This document shows positions 41,125 through 50,260 of a stretch of DNA of 64,000 bases, piece by piece. Within the stretch, counting starts at the first letter, position 1; the number at the start of each line of letters is the position of its first letter. The notes beneath the pieces are model-generated. The model was not told the DNA's origin. It searched no databases and worked only from the letters and a program-made list of their open reading frames with translations. A program made the translations under genes and the position numbers. The stretch is from Niabella aurantiaca DSM 17617 (lineage in GTDB: Bacteria > Bacteroidota > Bacteroidia > Chitinophagales > Chitinophagaceae), in NCBI RefSeq assembly GCF_000374125.1, contig NZ_KB893626.1, forward strand, positions 1-64,000. Direction: 5' to 3'.

Positions 41125-43263
41125 TTAATAGAACTTACTCCTGTAGTCTTTAATGGTGGCTGCTTCCTGCAGTGCCTGCAGCGACTGGAACCGGGCCTGT
41201 TGTTTAGCCTGCATATAACGCATTTTGCGTATTTCATCCAGGTTTTGAGCGGGAGCCGGAGTGCTCATTAGATTGTCTACGCGTATCACATAAACGCTCT
41301 GTGACCCGGCGATCGCTTCCGGCACTACTTTTTGCAGGTTGGCCTTGTTAAAGGAAGCTCCGATCACTTTGGGCTCAAAGCCAACAGCAGAAGGTGTCTG
41401 GCCGTTAAAGCGGAGGCTGTCGGCGGTCTCTACCTGCTTTTTCAGTTTGGTGGCTACCGCTTCGAGGGTTGTGATCTTACCGATCTTGTCGCTGATGATC
41501 TTTGCTTTTTTCTGGTTTACCAGCAGGGGTTCTACCATCATGCGGGCTTTAGCCGGGGTCATGGTGCCTTCTTTATTGATCTCGGTAACCAATCCCACTA
41601 CATAGTAATCGCCTACTCTTTCCGGTTGGATCACTTCTCCCAGGTCGGATTTGTAAATGCTTTTTACAAAATTCCGGGATGCTCCCAGGCCTTGGATCAT
41701 AGCACCTGTGGGCGGAATATCGGTGGCGATAGACTTTAAAATGCCTTTTTCTGCCTGCAGTTTTTCGGCCGCGGCATTAAAGGTTTTCTGACTGGTGGCC
41801 TTAGCGGCAAACCGGGTGGCGGCATTGCTGGCCATATTATCGGTTTCCTGGCTGGCCTCGATCGGTTTGGTCACATAAGCGATCTTATAACCGGTAGTGC
41901 TGCCTTTGGTGCCCAGCACTTCAATAATGTGATAGCCGTAGTCCGTTTTTACAACGCCCTTGCTGCCTGCCGGGTGCGTAAAAATATAATCGTTGAAGGC
42001 GGGCGTCATCTGCCCGGAAGGCACACTTTCATAAACGCCGCCGGTTTGTACGCTGCCCGCATCGGTAGAAAACTTTGTAACGAGGGTATCAAAGTTAGCG
42101 CCGTTCTGTAAGGCTATGAATAAGCTGTCGGCCAGTTTACGCGCTGTGGCAGAATCTCTTAAAGGAATTTGCTGCCCGCTTTGGGGGTCCTGTGTGGTCA
42201 GCCCGATAAGGATATGCCGCACTTTTACAGTATCCGGCATGCTGGTGCTTGCAACGATTTTAGCCAGCGCATAACTATTCGCATCCACATAGGGTCCATA
42301 TATATTTCCGGTGCCTACTTTAAGGATGGAATCCTTCATGGGCACCTGGATGCGATTGCTGCTGATAAAGCCGTCGTAGTAGTTATTGATGCCTTCGCTT
42401 ACCAGGAAGTCTTTTATGTTATGGGCACTGTCGAAGGCCGGTTTCAGGTCCAGCAGGCGCTGCCGGGCCGCTACACTGTCTGCTCCGCTGGGCTGCGCAT
42501 TAAAAGCCACATAGGAAATGCCGCGGTTTTCGTGTTGTTTGAAATCGCTTTTGTGCTTGTTGATAAAATCCTGTATATCACTGTCCGTGACCTTTACTGT
42601 TGAGTCCGGAATGCTGGTATAGGGTTCTCTTACAAAAGAGATCCTGGACATCAGGGCTTCGTCTGCGTTTTGCTTCTCCAGCATCCACTTTGGAAAATTG
42701 ATGCTGGTGGTCAGCAGCGCATCGTATTTCTCGGCCTTGCGCTGAAGGATCAGCTGATCCAGGAACATGTTGATCTGTGCCTTTTGTTCCGGAGTACCTT
42801 TTGATTTGATCTGGTTGATCTGGGTTTGTGCGGCGACGGCATCAAATTTCCCGGTTTGCGGATCGGTAAATCCCTGTGCCAGCTCCTGGGGGGGATTGGC
42901 TCCAAAAAGCAGGTCGTTCAGTTCCTTCCGGCCTACTTCAAGCCCCAGTTTCTTTGATTCCTGCGAAAGTAAGATGCGCGACACTTCCTGACCCCAGGCC
43001 ATTTCGTTGGCTTGCTGTGCGGAACCTTCGCCGTTGCTCATTCCGCGAGCCTGCATCATTTGTGTTTGTTGCTCCACCAGAGCGCTGAATTCCTGGAACT
43101 CAACTTTTTCTCCGTTAATTTTTCCTATGGTCCGGACATCCCCGGTAAAGAGGCTGCCTCCGTTCTCAAAAGCTAGCATGATAACAAATATGACCAACGC
43201 AAGCCCAATGATTACAGCCATCACTTTGCCATACTTGTCCTGGATCTTCTGTATTACTGACAT
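41125..43263 (-). CDS. ppiD: membrane-anchored SurA/PpiD-type peptidyl-prolyl isomerase
   Basis: 712 residues. N-terminal anchor helix (KVMAVIIGLALVIFVIMLAF), a SurA-like chaperone domain, a parvulin domain (KVRHILIGLTTQ ... PSGQMTPAFNDYIF ... GVVKTDYGYHIIEV) and a long C-terminal region with a second parvulin-like part. It assists folding of outer-membrane proteins in the periplasm. A TATTTTTG -7 box lies about 40 bp upstream on the minus strand; a strong terminator follows. Confidence 0.92.
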   Translation of the reverse strand: MSVIQKIQDKYGKVMAVIIGLALVIFVIMLAFENGGSLFTGDVRTIGKINGEKVEFQEFSALVEQQTQMMQARGMSNGEGSAQQANEMAWGQEVSRILLSQESKKLGLEVGRKELNDLLFGANPPQELAQGFTDPQTGKFDAVAAQTQINQIKSKGTPEQKAQINMFLDQLILQRKAEKYDALLTTSINFPKWMLEKQNADEALMSRISFVREPYTSIPDSTVKVTDSDIQDFINKHKSDFKQHENRGISYVAFNAQPSGADSVAARQRLLDLKPAFDSAHNIKDFLVSEGINNYYDGFISSNRIQVPMKDSILKVGTGNIYGPYVDANSYALAKIVASTSMPDTVKVRHILIGLTTQDPQSGQQIPLRDSATARKLADSLFIALQNGANFDTLVTKFSTDAGSVQTGGVYESVPSGQMTPAFNDYIFTHPAGSKGVVKTDYGYHIIEVLGTKGSTTGYKIAYVTKPIEASQETDNMASNAATRFAAKATSQKTFNAAAEKLQAEKGILKSIATDIPPTGAMIQGLGASRNFVKSIYKSDLGEVIQPERVGDYYVVGLVTEINKEGTMTPAKARMMVEPLLVNQKKAKIISDKIGKITTLEAVATKLKKQVETADSLRFNGQTPSAVGFEPKVIGASFNKANLQKVVPEAIAGSQSVYVIRVDNLMSTPAPAQNLDEIRKMRYMQAKQQARFQSLQALQEAATIKDYRSKFY

Positions 43264-43387
43264 GTTAAATAAGATAGTTAATTAAAAGGTTGGCAAAAAT
43301 AGCGTTTTTAAAGATATCAACAAACTGTGGAAAAAACGCTGGAAACGGCTTGAAAACAGAAGATCCGGAAACGGAAGATGTTGTTTT

Positions 43388-44911
43388 TTAGCTTTTCCGG
43401 ATCACTTCATATACATCATTCCTGCGATCTGACAGGTTTTTAACGCTTCCGAATTTGTGGAGATGCCGCAGCAGGTCGATGTCTACATCGCCGATCACGA
43501 CCATTTCTGTATTGGGTGTGGCTTCCGCTTCGATGCCGTTGGAAGGGAAGGAAAAATCGCAGGGGGTCAGGATCATGGACTGGGCATACTGAATGTCCAT
43601 ATTTTGTACCTGAGGGAGGTTGCCCACATTGCCGGCGATCGCTACATAACATTCATTTTCAATGGCTCTTGCCTGGGCGCAGTGCCGTACCCGGAAGTAG
43701 GCGTTCTGCGTATCGGTAAGGAAAGGGACAAATAAAATATCCATTCCCTCATCTGCCAGCAGCCGGCTCAGCTCCGGGAATTCTGAATCATAGCAAACGA
43801 GGATGCCCACTTTGCCGCAATCCGTATCAAAGGCCTTTACCTGGCTGCCGCCCACCATGCCCCAAACGCGCTCTTCATCCGGTGTTATATGGATTTTTTC
43901 GTATTTGTCCACCGATCCGTCGCGGCGGCACAGGTATCCTACGTTGTAAAGCCGCCCATCCGCTACCTCCGGCATACTGCCGGTAATGATATTGATATTG
44001 TAACTGACGGCCAGGGCGACGAACCGGTCCCGTATCACCGCGGTATATTTAGAGACTTCCTTTACCGCATCGGCGGCGGAAAGATGGTTGTACTCCGCCA
44101 TCAGCGGGGCGTTAAAAAACTCCGGGAATACGGCAAAGTCGCATCGGTAGCCGGAAACGGTGTCCACAAAATACTCCACCTGGGTCATCATTTCTTCCAG
44201 GTTCTTATAAAGCCGCATCTGCCACTGTACCAGCCCCAGCCGCACCACACGCTTGAGGGGAAAGGCCTGCTCGCTCCGGTCCTCATAATAAATATTGTCC
44301 CATTTCAGCAACACCCCGTATTCGTTCGACTGCACATCTCCATGTAAGTAGTTTTTTATGATGCGTACAGGGTGAAAGTCGTTGGCAAGCTGAAAGTCCA
44401 GCACCGGATCATGCAACTCCTTTTGCTTTACCTTCTGGATGTACTGGCTGGGGGTCATTTCCCGGGCGTAGTTATGGTATCCCGGTATCCGGCCGCCAAA
44501 CACGATGCCTTTCAGGTTCAGGCGTTCTGCCAGTTCCTTCCTGTAATCGTACAGCCGGCGCCCCAGGCGCATACCGCGGTATTTGGGTTTTATAAAAACG
44601 TCGATCCCGTAAAGGATCTCGCCTTCCGGATCGTGCGAGTTAAACGAATAATTGCCGGTAATACTTTTATAGTTGTGCCGGTTGTTCACTTTTTTTTCAT
44701 CTACAATGATCGAAAGTGCGCATGCAGCCATGACACCGTTTATATAGATGACCACCTGCCCCTCCGGAAAAAGATTGACCAGCCGGTTGATCTGCTCCCG
44801 CTGCCAGTAACTTTCCGGCATGCTGGGATAGCAGGCGATCATGGTTTCTTTAAGCGCGTCGTACTGGTCCTTTTCGAGTGTTTTTATTTCAATATTGATG
44901 GGGTCTGTCAT
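43388..44911 (-). CDS. GNAT-nitrilase fusion protein
   Basis: 507 residues from the ATG at 44911. Residues 1-205 form a GNAT domain (GIDVFIKPKYRGMRLGRRLY) and about 225-507 a carbon-nitrogen hydrolase with Glu in FAVFPEFFNAPLM, Lys in KYEKIHITPDEE and Cys in GILVCYDSEFPEL. This bifunctional architecture is conserved in several phyla; its reaction is not known. The frame from 45112 would add 67 residues without homology. A TAAATTTG -7 box (44924-44917) is five bases from the ATG. Confidence 0.9.
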   Translation of the reverse strand: MTDPINIEIKTLEKDQYDALKETMIACYPSMPESYWQREQINRLVNLFPEGQVVIYINGVMAACALSIIVDEKKVNNRHNYKSITGNYSFNSHDPEGEILYGIDVFIKPKYRGMRLGRRLYDYRKELAERLNLKGIVFGGRIPGYHNYAREMTPSQYIQKVKQKELHDPVLDFQLANDFHPVRIIKNYLHGDVQSNEYGVLLKWDNIYYEDRSEQAFPLKRVVRLGLVQWQMRLYKNLEEMMTQVEYFVDTVSGYRCDFAVFPEFFNAPLMAEYNHLSAADAVKEVSKYTAVIRDRFVALAVSYNINIITGSMPEVADGRLYNVGYLCRRDGSVDKYEKIHITPDEERVWGMVGGSQVKAFDTDCGKVGILVCYDSEFPELSRLLADEGMDILFVPFLTDTQNAYFRVRHCAQARAIENECYVAIAGNVGNLPQVQNMDIQYAQSMILTPCDFSFPSNGIEAEATPNTEMVVIGDVDIDLLRHLHKFGSVKNLSDRRNDVYEVIRKS

Positions 44912-44916
44912 ACGAA

Positions 44917-44924
44917 CAAATTTA
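44917..44924 (-). promoter_or_regulatory. -7 box five bases from the GNAT-nitrilase start
   Basis: TAAATTTG, perfect consensus, then TTCGT and ATG. This also decides for the 44911 start. Confidence 0.65.
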
Positions 44925-45157
44925 ATATAAATAATCCGCCTGTGGCCGGATGAGGTCCCGGGTATATAGATTGCTGCAGATGCACCGGAGAACGCGCTCT
45001 TCCCGGTCTGCGTATCGCTGGCCGTTGCGTCATTGCCTCTTTGCTTCGCTGCGTGAACCCGGACATTGTGCCCTTCCTGCAGCGAATGCAATCGGTTGTG
45101 CAGCCGAATCACCGGGTTTCACAATATATTCGCATACACACAAAAAAATTACGCTTT

Positions 45158-46435
45158 ATGAACTGTTCCGCAAAAGGATTGCTTGCTGTGTTGCTGCTTT
45201 TTTCATCTGTTATCAATGCCCAGTCCATAACAGTGCCCACGGGTGGCAATGCATGGGCGTTGGAAAGAACCGGGGAGGGCATACGGGTCCGCAACAATGG
45301 AATTACCAACTGGACAAAGATCAATGAGGGCTTTACCGCTTATATTCGGGTAACACAGCCGGGAACCCTTAAAGTATGGCTGGAAACCGGTACTGTTACC
45401 GGTAACCCGGAAATTGCTGTTTCTATATTCAAACAAACAAAAAATGCGGTATTAAAAGGAGCGGGGCCTTCTTTTTATATTGGAGAATGGAGCATAAAGG
45501 ACAGCGGCTATGTGCCGGTGGTGGTGAAGGGAATCAAAAAAGAGGGTTGTTGCTTTCCGGATGTAGTAGCGTTAAAGCTGGAAGGCACTGCGCTTACCGA
45601 TAAAGCCAGCTATACAAAGAACAATGAAGGCAATTTCTTTCATTGGGGAAGAAGAGGACCTTCTGTACATATGGGGTACCAGTTGCCAAAAGATGTGGAT
45701 GCGGAATGGTTTTATAATGAGGTAACCGTGCCGGCGGGCAATGATGTGGTCGGCTCTTATTTTATGGCCAATGGTTTTGGCGAAGGTTATTTCGGTATGC
45801 AGGTGAACTCTGCAACCGAGCGCCGTATCCTGTTTTCCGTCTGGAGCCCTTATCAAACCGATGATCCGAAACAGATCCCCGAAGATCATAAGATCAAAAT
45901 GCTGAAAAAGGGTGAAGACGTTTATACCGGTGAGTTTGGAAATGAAGGATCGGGTGGCCAAAGCATCCTGCGGTATCCCTGGAAGGCGGGCACTACCAAT
46001 AAATTCCTGCTGCATGTGGTTCCGGATGGAGATAGCCATACCGTTTATACAGCCTATTTTTATGATGGAGCAAAAAATACCTGGCTGCTGGTGGCCAGTT
46101 TCCGGCGTCCGAAATTGTCTACGTATTTGAAACGGCCACATTCCTTCCTCGAGAACTTCAGTCCCAACCAGGGGGATATTGAGCGCAAAGTGTTTTTCGG
46201 AAACCAATGGGTACGGGACACCAGAGGCAACTGGCATGAGCTTACCAAAGCGCGCTTTACTGCTGATAATACGGCGCGCGTGGGATACCGGAAAGATTAT
46301 GCAGGCGGTGTAAAGGGGCAACAGTTCTACCTGAGGAATTGCGGGTTCTTTAATGATTTTGTTCCTTATGATACCATGGTAGAGCGCCAGCCCACCGGCA
46401 AAACGCCACAGGTGGATCTCGATGCGCTGCCATAG
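45158..46435 (+). CDS. secreted DUF3472 protein (with DUF5077)
   Basis: 425 residues from ATG 45158, with a signal peptide (LLAVLLLFSSVINAQ). N-terminal DUF5077 (WTKINEGFTAYIRVTQPGTL) and a C-terminal DUF3472 jelly-roll-like domain (HWGRRGPSVHMGYQLP, FSVWSPYQTDDP, RYPWKAGTTNKFLL). Families of this kind occur among polysaccharide-utilisation genes; carbohydrate binding is inferred. The longer frame from 45041 would place 39 residues before the signal peptide. Confidence 0.85.
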   Translation: MNCSAKGLLAVLLLFSSVINAQSITVPTGGNAWALERTGEGIRVRNNGITNWTKINEGFTAYIRVTQPGTLKVWLETGTVTGNPEIAVSIFKQTKNAVLKGAGPSFYIGEWSIKDSGYVPVVVKGIKKEGCCFPDVVALKLEGTALTDKASYTKNNEGNFFHWGRRGPSVHMGYQLPKDVDAEWFYNEVTVPAGNDVVGSYFMANGFGEGYFGMQVNSATERRILFSVWSPYQTDDPKQIPEDHKIKMLKKGEDVYTGEFGNEGSGGQSILRYPWKAGTTNKFLLHVVPDGDSHTVYTAYFYDGAKNTWLLVASFRRPKLSTYLKRPHSFLENFSPNQGDIERKVFFGNQWVRDTRGNWHELTKARFTADNTARVGYRKDYAGGVKGQQFYLRNCGFFNDFVPYDTMVERQPTGKTPQVDLDALP

Positions 46436-46456
46436 CAGGATCATCATATTTTTAAC

Positions 46457-46488
46457 GCCATCTCTTTTTTTTAAGGGATGGCTTTTTT
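46457..46488 (+). terminator. terminator of the DUF3472 gene
   Basis: GCCATC ... GATGGC with a T-rich loop followed by TTTTTT. Confidence 0.75.
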
Positions 46489-46618
46489 GATAATAGTATC
46501 CCTTGCTCCCGGTGTCCCTTGCAGGAAACATCGTGACCAAGGGCGTATCTATTCCTCGCCACGTTTCCCGCAGAGGACCCGGTGTCTGCAATAGTCTACC
46601 TACCTTGTAGAAATTTAT

Positions 46619-46649
46619 TTTGTTGATAATATTTTAGCAATTACCTTTG
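46619..46649 (+). promoter_or_regulatory. promoter of the SAM riboswitch-susCD transcript
   Basis: TTTG (46619-46622), 19-nt spacer, TACCTTTG (46642-46649): exact match to the Bacteroidota consensus. Transcription should begin near 46655, about 12 bases before the riboswitch. Confidence 0.88.
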
Positions 46650-46666
46650 CTTTGTCTTCACAGACA

Positions 46667-46763
46667 ACTTATCAAGAAAGACTGAGGGAAATGGCCCGGG
46701 GAAGTCTTAGCAACCACCATCATAGGAGCGGTGCTACATCCATCCAAAAAAGGAAAGATAAGT
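46667..46763 (+). ncRNA. SAM-I (S-box) riboswitch
   Basis: P1 helix ACTTATC (46667-46673) with GATAAGT (46757-46763), then AAGAAAGACTGAGGGAAATG, GGCCCGGGGAAGTCTTAGCA, ACC, and GGTGCTACATCC: the invariant S-box elements in the right order. It should bind S-adenosylmethionine and lower expression of the downstream genes when SAM is abundant. No classical terminator follows, so the output may be translational or act on the leader peptide. Confidence 0.92.
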
Positions 46764-46841
46764 GGTCGTCAATGTACCCGCATTGTCTTCTATCCGCGAT
46801 TTTCTTTCCATAACCGATTTTTTAAACGGCAATTTTTGAAC

Positions 46842-46967
46842 ATGAACACAAAGATGCAATCATTGGGATATGGCTACGCGTCTTCCAATGGCCGACAGGC
46901 GAGCTGTCGTAACGTACAACTACTGCAACCCACCACCATGATGATGGAGTGCTGTTGCTGCTGCTGA
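46842..46967 (+). CDS. Met/Cys-rich leader peptide
   Basis: 41 codons, ATG at 46842 (alternative ATG 46854), ending TTMMMECCCCC and TGA. Three consecutive Met codons, Glu, then five Cys codons before the stop is far outside normal composition. It lies between a SAM riboswitch and susC, 108 bp before the susC ATG. The body contains NGRQASCRNVQLLQP, reminiscent in style of cysteine-type leader peptides. I infer a ribosome-mediated sensor of Met and Cys supply. A metal- or thiol-binding peptide is the alternative. Confidence 0.75.
   Translation: MNTKMQSLGYGYASSNGRQASCRNVQLLQPTTMMMECCCCC
46925..46958 (+). promoter_or_regulatory. hairpin enclosing the Met/Cys codons
   Basis: Pairs GCAAC/GTTGC, CAC/GTG and CCAT/ATGG around a GATG loop, 12 bp with small internal mismatches. 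The Met codons are in loop and stem, the first Cys codons in the 3' arm, so ribosome position would decide whether it forms. A T-rich run follows only after 16 more bases, so it is not a standard terminator. Confidence 0.55.
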
Positions 46968-47075
46968 TCTTACCTGTTTTTTAATTCGTTTTTATTTAAT
47001 TGACGGCCTGAAGCCGAACGGGACCCGTATGTTTCAGCCGCAACCATCCGAATACTTTAAAACATATACATAACG

Positions 47076-50000
47076 ATGAATCAATTTCTAAGACAAATGA
47101 TTTTTGCAGCGGTCTTTCTTTTACCTGTATGGGGTGCTGCACAATCTGCAACGATCACGGGCACTGTAGAGGAACTTCAGTCCGGCACTCCCCTGGCCGG
47201 TGTAACCATAGAAGTATCCGGAACCAACCGGCGTACGCTTACTAACGGGCAGGGAAACTTTTCGATAGCGGCCGGACCGCATGCCATCCTGCTTTTTTCT
47301 TATGTGGGATATGCCAATCATCAGGTGAATACCGATACCATACGGGGAAACCTGAGGGTACAGCTGCAAAGTTCCAATACCGCGCTCGACGAAGTAGTGG
47401 TAACGGCATTGGGTGTAACCAAGGCCAAAAAATCCCTGGGGTATGCCACGCAGGAGTTAAAGGCAAAGGATATTTCCGAAGCGAAGGAAACCAATATCGT
47501 AAATGCGCTGGCAGGAAAGATCGCCGGGGTACGTATCACCAATACCCAGGGAGATATGGGGTCATCCCGCATCGTGATCCGCGGTGAAACTTCCATTGCC
47601 GGGAACAATCAGCCGCTTTTTGTAGTGGATGGTATCCCGGTAGATAATTCACAGCTGGGCGCCGGAGGCTCGCGGGATTACCGCAATGCGATCGCGGATC
47701 TGAACCCGGAAGACATTGAGACCATCAGTGTGCTGAAAGGACCGAATGCCGCGGCGCTTTATGGTTCGCGTGCAGCACAGGGCGTGGTATTGATCAAAAC
47801 AAAAACCGGCCGGGGCAAAAAAGGGCTGGGAATCACCTTAAATTCCAATGTGAACATTGCCAGCCTGCTGATCCTTCCGGAGTATCAGAATGTTTTCGGA
47901 CAGGGCTCCGAAGGAAAGTTCAGCTATGTGGATGGCAAGGGCAGCGGTGATAACGATGGCGTGGATGAGAGCTGGGGCCCAAAAATGGATGGCCGGCTGA
48001 TCCCGCAGTTCTATTCCAACGGGGAGCCGGTGCCTTTTGTACCGCATCCCAACAATGTGCGGGATTATTTCCGGACCGGCATTACTTACAGCAATGGCAT
48101 CGCATTGGCCAATGCCGGCGATAATTATGATTACCGTATTTCTTACAACAATGAAAAGCAGCTGGGTGTGGTACCCAATAGTGAAGCGAAGAAAGACAAC
48201 CTGTCTTTTAATGCCAACTATAATGTAACGTCCAAATTAAAAGTGGGCGTAAGCGCAAATTATATTCTGAATAATGCGCCCAATCTTCCGGGTGCCGGCG
48301 GTAAACGGGCTACCAGTACCATGCTCCAGTTTACCTGGTTTGGCCGGCAGGTAGATATCGGCCAGCTGAAGAATTATAAGGACGCCGATGGCAACGGCAT
48401 TAACTGGAACAATAGTTATTACAGCAACCCGTACTGGATCGCCTATGAAAATACGGTAAGCCAGCGGCGGAACCGGATCATCGGGAATGTGAATATCAAC
48501 TATACCATTCTCGACGGGCTCAGTGCCAACTTCCGTACCGGTACTGACTATTATAACGACCGTCGTAAGCTCCGGGTGGCGTATGGTACCAATGGCACGC
48601 CTTTTGGCTCTTACGAAGAAGATGCATATGGTGTAAATGAAAATAATACAGAAGCCACACTCCGGTATAATAAAAATATCAATGGCAACTTTAGCCTGGA
48701 TGCCCTGGGTGGATGGAACGCGCGCACAAAAATTTATGAGGAAAATATCCAACAGGCGCCCCGCCTGGCAGTGCCGGATGTATATACCCTGGCCAATTCA
48801 AGAGATCCTCTGGTGTCTTCCAGTTTTTATTCCAAATCGAAGATCTATAGTGCCTTTGCATCCGCGCAGGTGGGATATAAGAACATTGCCTTTGTGAACT
48901 TAACGGCCCGTAACGACTGGTCATCTTCGTTGCCGGAGCAGAACCTTTCCTATTTTTATCCGTCGGTAAATGCCAGCCTGATCCTGTCGGATGCGTTGAA
49001 CATAAGAAGCAATACGCTGAATTTTCTGAAACTGAGAGGCGGGTGGTCAAAAGTGGGGAGCTCCGCGGATCCTTACCAGCTGATCAATATCTTTAATTTT
49101 AACGCGCCTTTCCTCGGCAACCCGCAGCTGATCACTTCAACAGTTGATCTGAATCCCGAGCTCAGATCGGAAACGACCAACTCTGCAGAGGCCGGGCTGG
49201 AAGCGGCGCTCTTTAACAACCGGGTACGGCTGGACCTGAGTGTGTACAATACCAATAGCATTGACCAGATCTTAAAGGTAGATGTAACTGCCGCAACCGG
49301 CTATAATCAAAAACTGATGAATGCGGGTAAGATCAACAATAAAGGCATTGAAGTACAGCTGGGGCTGATCCCTGTAAAGAACAACGACCTTCAATGGAAC
49401 GTAGATCTGAATTATGCGGCCAACCGGAGCCGGGTACTGATACTGGATTACGAACAGCGGCTGCAGAATTATGTACTGGGCTCCTACCGTAGCGTACAGG
49501 TGCTTGCTTCTGTAGGAAAACCCTACGGTACTCTGTTTGGGAATGCATACCTGCGGGATGCACAGGGCAATATCGTGGTAAACAGCAGCGGCATCCCCTT
49601 ATCAGACCCCAATAAGAAGGTGCTGGGTAAGTTTACTCCGGACTGGGTAGGCGGTATCAGCAACAGCCTTACATATAAAAATTTCAGTGTTTCCTTCCTG
49701 GTGGATGCCAGCATTGGCGGATCCCTGTTCGCCGGCACCAACTCCACCGGCAGCTACACCGGTGTGCTGGCGCTTACGCTACCGGGCCGGGATGCGGAAC
49801 TTGGGGGGCTTAGCTATTATTATCCTGATGATAAAAAGATCAATGGTACCAGGGCCGGTACCAGCGGGCCCAACGGGGAAACCGTGTATGACGATGGTAT
49901 GATCTTTAAGGGCGTGACCGCCGATGGTCAGCAAAACACTGCCATTATACCGGCCTCCCAGTATTACAAAGCAGCCCGGAGCATTGAGGAAGAGTATGTG

Positions 50001-50249
50001 TACGATGCTTCCTATGTAAAGCTGAGGGAAGTAAAGCTGGGGTATAATCTGCCCGCACAGTGGATCCGGAAGATCGGTTTTCAGGGAGCATCCTTTTCTG
50101 TAGTCGGCCGTAACCTCTGGATCATTCATAAAAATGTACCGAATATCGATCCCGAAGTGGCCTTTAATACCGGCAATGCACAGGGGCTGGAGGATTTGAC
50201 GCTTCCTACCGTACGGAACATCGGATTTAACCTGAACTTAAAATTTTAA
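47076..50249 (+). CDS. susC: SusC/RagA family TonB-dependent outer-membrane transporter
   Basis: 1057 residues. Signal peptide (1-22), carboxypeptidase-regulatory-like domain (about 25-100), TonB-box-like DEVVVTALG (105-113), plug domain with VRITNTQGDMGSSRIVIRGE and VVDGIPVDN, and a 22-stranded barrel ending in NIGFNLNLKF. It imports a ligand captured by the SusD lipoprotein with TonB energy. Being downstream of a SAM riboswitch and a Met/Cys leader, it probably takes up a sulfur-containing compound or peptide, not a glycan; no glycoside hydrolase is linked. Confidence 0.95.
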   Translation: MNQFLRQMIFAAVFLLPVWGAAQSATITGTVEELQSGTPLAGVTIEVSGTNRRTLTNGQGNFSIAAGPHAILLFSYVGYANHQVNTDTIRGNLRVQLQSSNTALDEVVVTALGVTKAKKSLGYATQELKAKDISEAKETNIVNALAGKIAGVRITNTQGDMGSSRIVIRGETSIAGNNQPLFVVDGIPVDNSQLGAGGSRDYRNAIADLNPEDIETISVLKGPNAAALYGSRAAQGVVLIKTKTGRGKKGLGITLNSNVNIASLLILPEYQNVFGQGSEGKFSYVDGKGSGDNDGVDESWGPKMDGRLIPQFYSNGEPVPFVPHPNNVRDYFRTGITYSNGIALANAGDNYDYRISYNNEKQLGVVPNSEAKKDNLSFNANYNVTSKLKVGVSANYILNNAPNLPGAGGKRATSTMLQFTWFGRQVDIGQLKNYKDADGNGINWNNSYYSNPYWIAYENTVSQRRNRIIGNVNINYTILDGLSANFRTGTDYYNDRRKLRVAYGTNGTPFGSYEEDAYGVNENNTEATLRYNKNINGNFSLDALGGWNARTKIYEENIQQAPRLAVPDVYTLANSRDPLVSSSFYSKSKIYSAFASAQVGYKNIAFVNLTARNDWSSSLPEQNLSYFYPSVNASLILSDALNIRSNTLNFLKLRGGWSKVGSSADPYQLINIFNFNAPFLGNPQLITSTVDLNPELRSETTNSAEAGLEAALFNNRVRLDLSVYNTNSIDQILKVDVTAATGYNQKLMNAGKINNKGIEVQLGLIPVKNNDLQWNVDLNYAANRSRVLILDYEQRLQNYVLGSYRSVQVLASVGKPYGTLFGNAYLRDAQGNIVVNSSGIPLSDPNKKVLGKFTPDWVGGISNSLTYKNFSVSFLVDASIGGSLFAGTNSTGSYTGVLALTLPGRDAELGGLSYYYPDDKKINGTRAGTSGPNGETVYDDGMIFKGVTADGQQNTAIIPASQYYKAARSIEEEYVYDASYVKLREVKLGYNLPAQWIRKIGFQGASFSVVGRNLWIIHKNVPNIDPEVAFNTGNAQGLEDLTLPTVRNIGFNLNLKF

Positions 50250-50260
50250 AAACGGCAGTC

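Noticed and set aside
43388-44911. GNAT-nitrilase fusion as a novel architecture
   Set aside because: The same domain order is a known conserved protein family, so the fusion itself is not new.
46842-46967. Leader ORF as a RiPP or metallophore precursor
   Set aside because: No maturation enzyme or dedicated exporter nearby, and the SAM riboswitch directly upstream favours a regulatory role. Kept only as an alternative.
46925-46990. Rho-independent terminator after the leader peptide
   Set aside because: A hairpin exists but the T run starts about 16 bases later, so the geometry is wrong for intrinsic termination.
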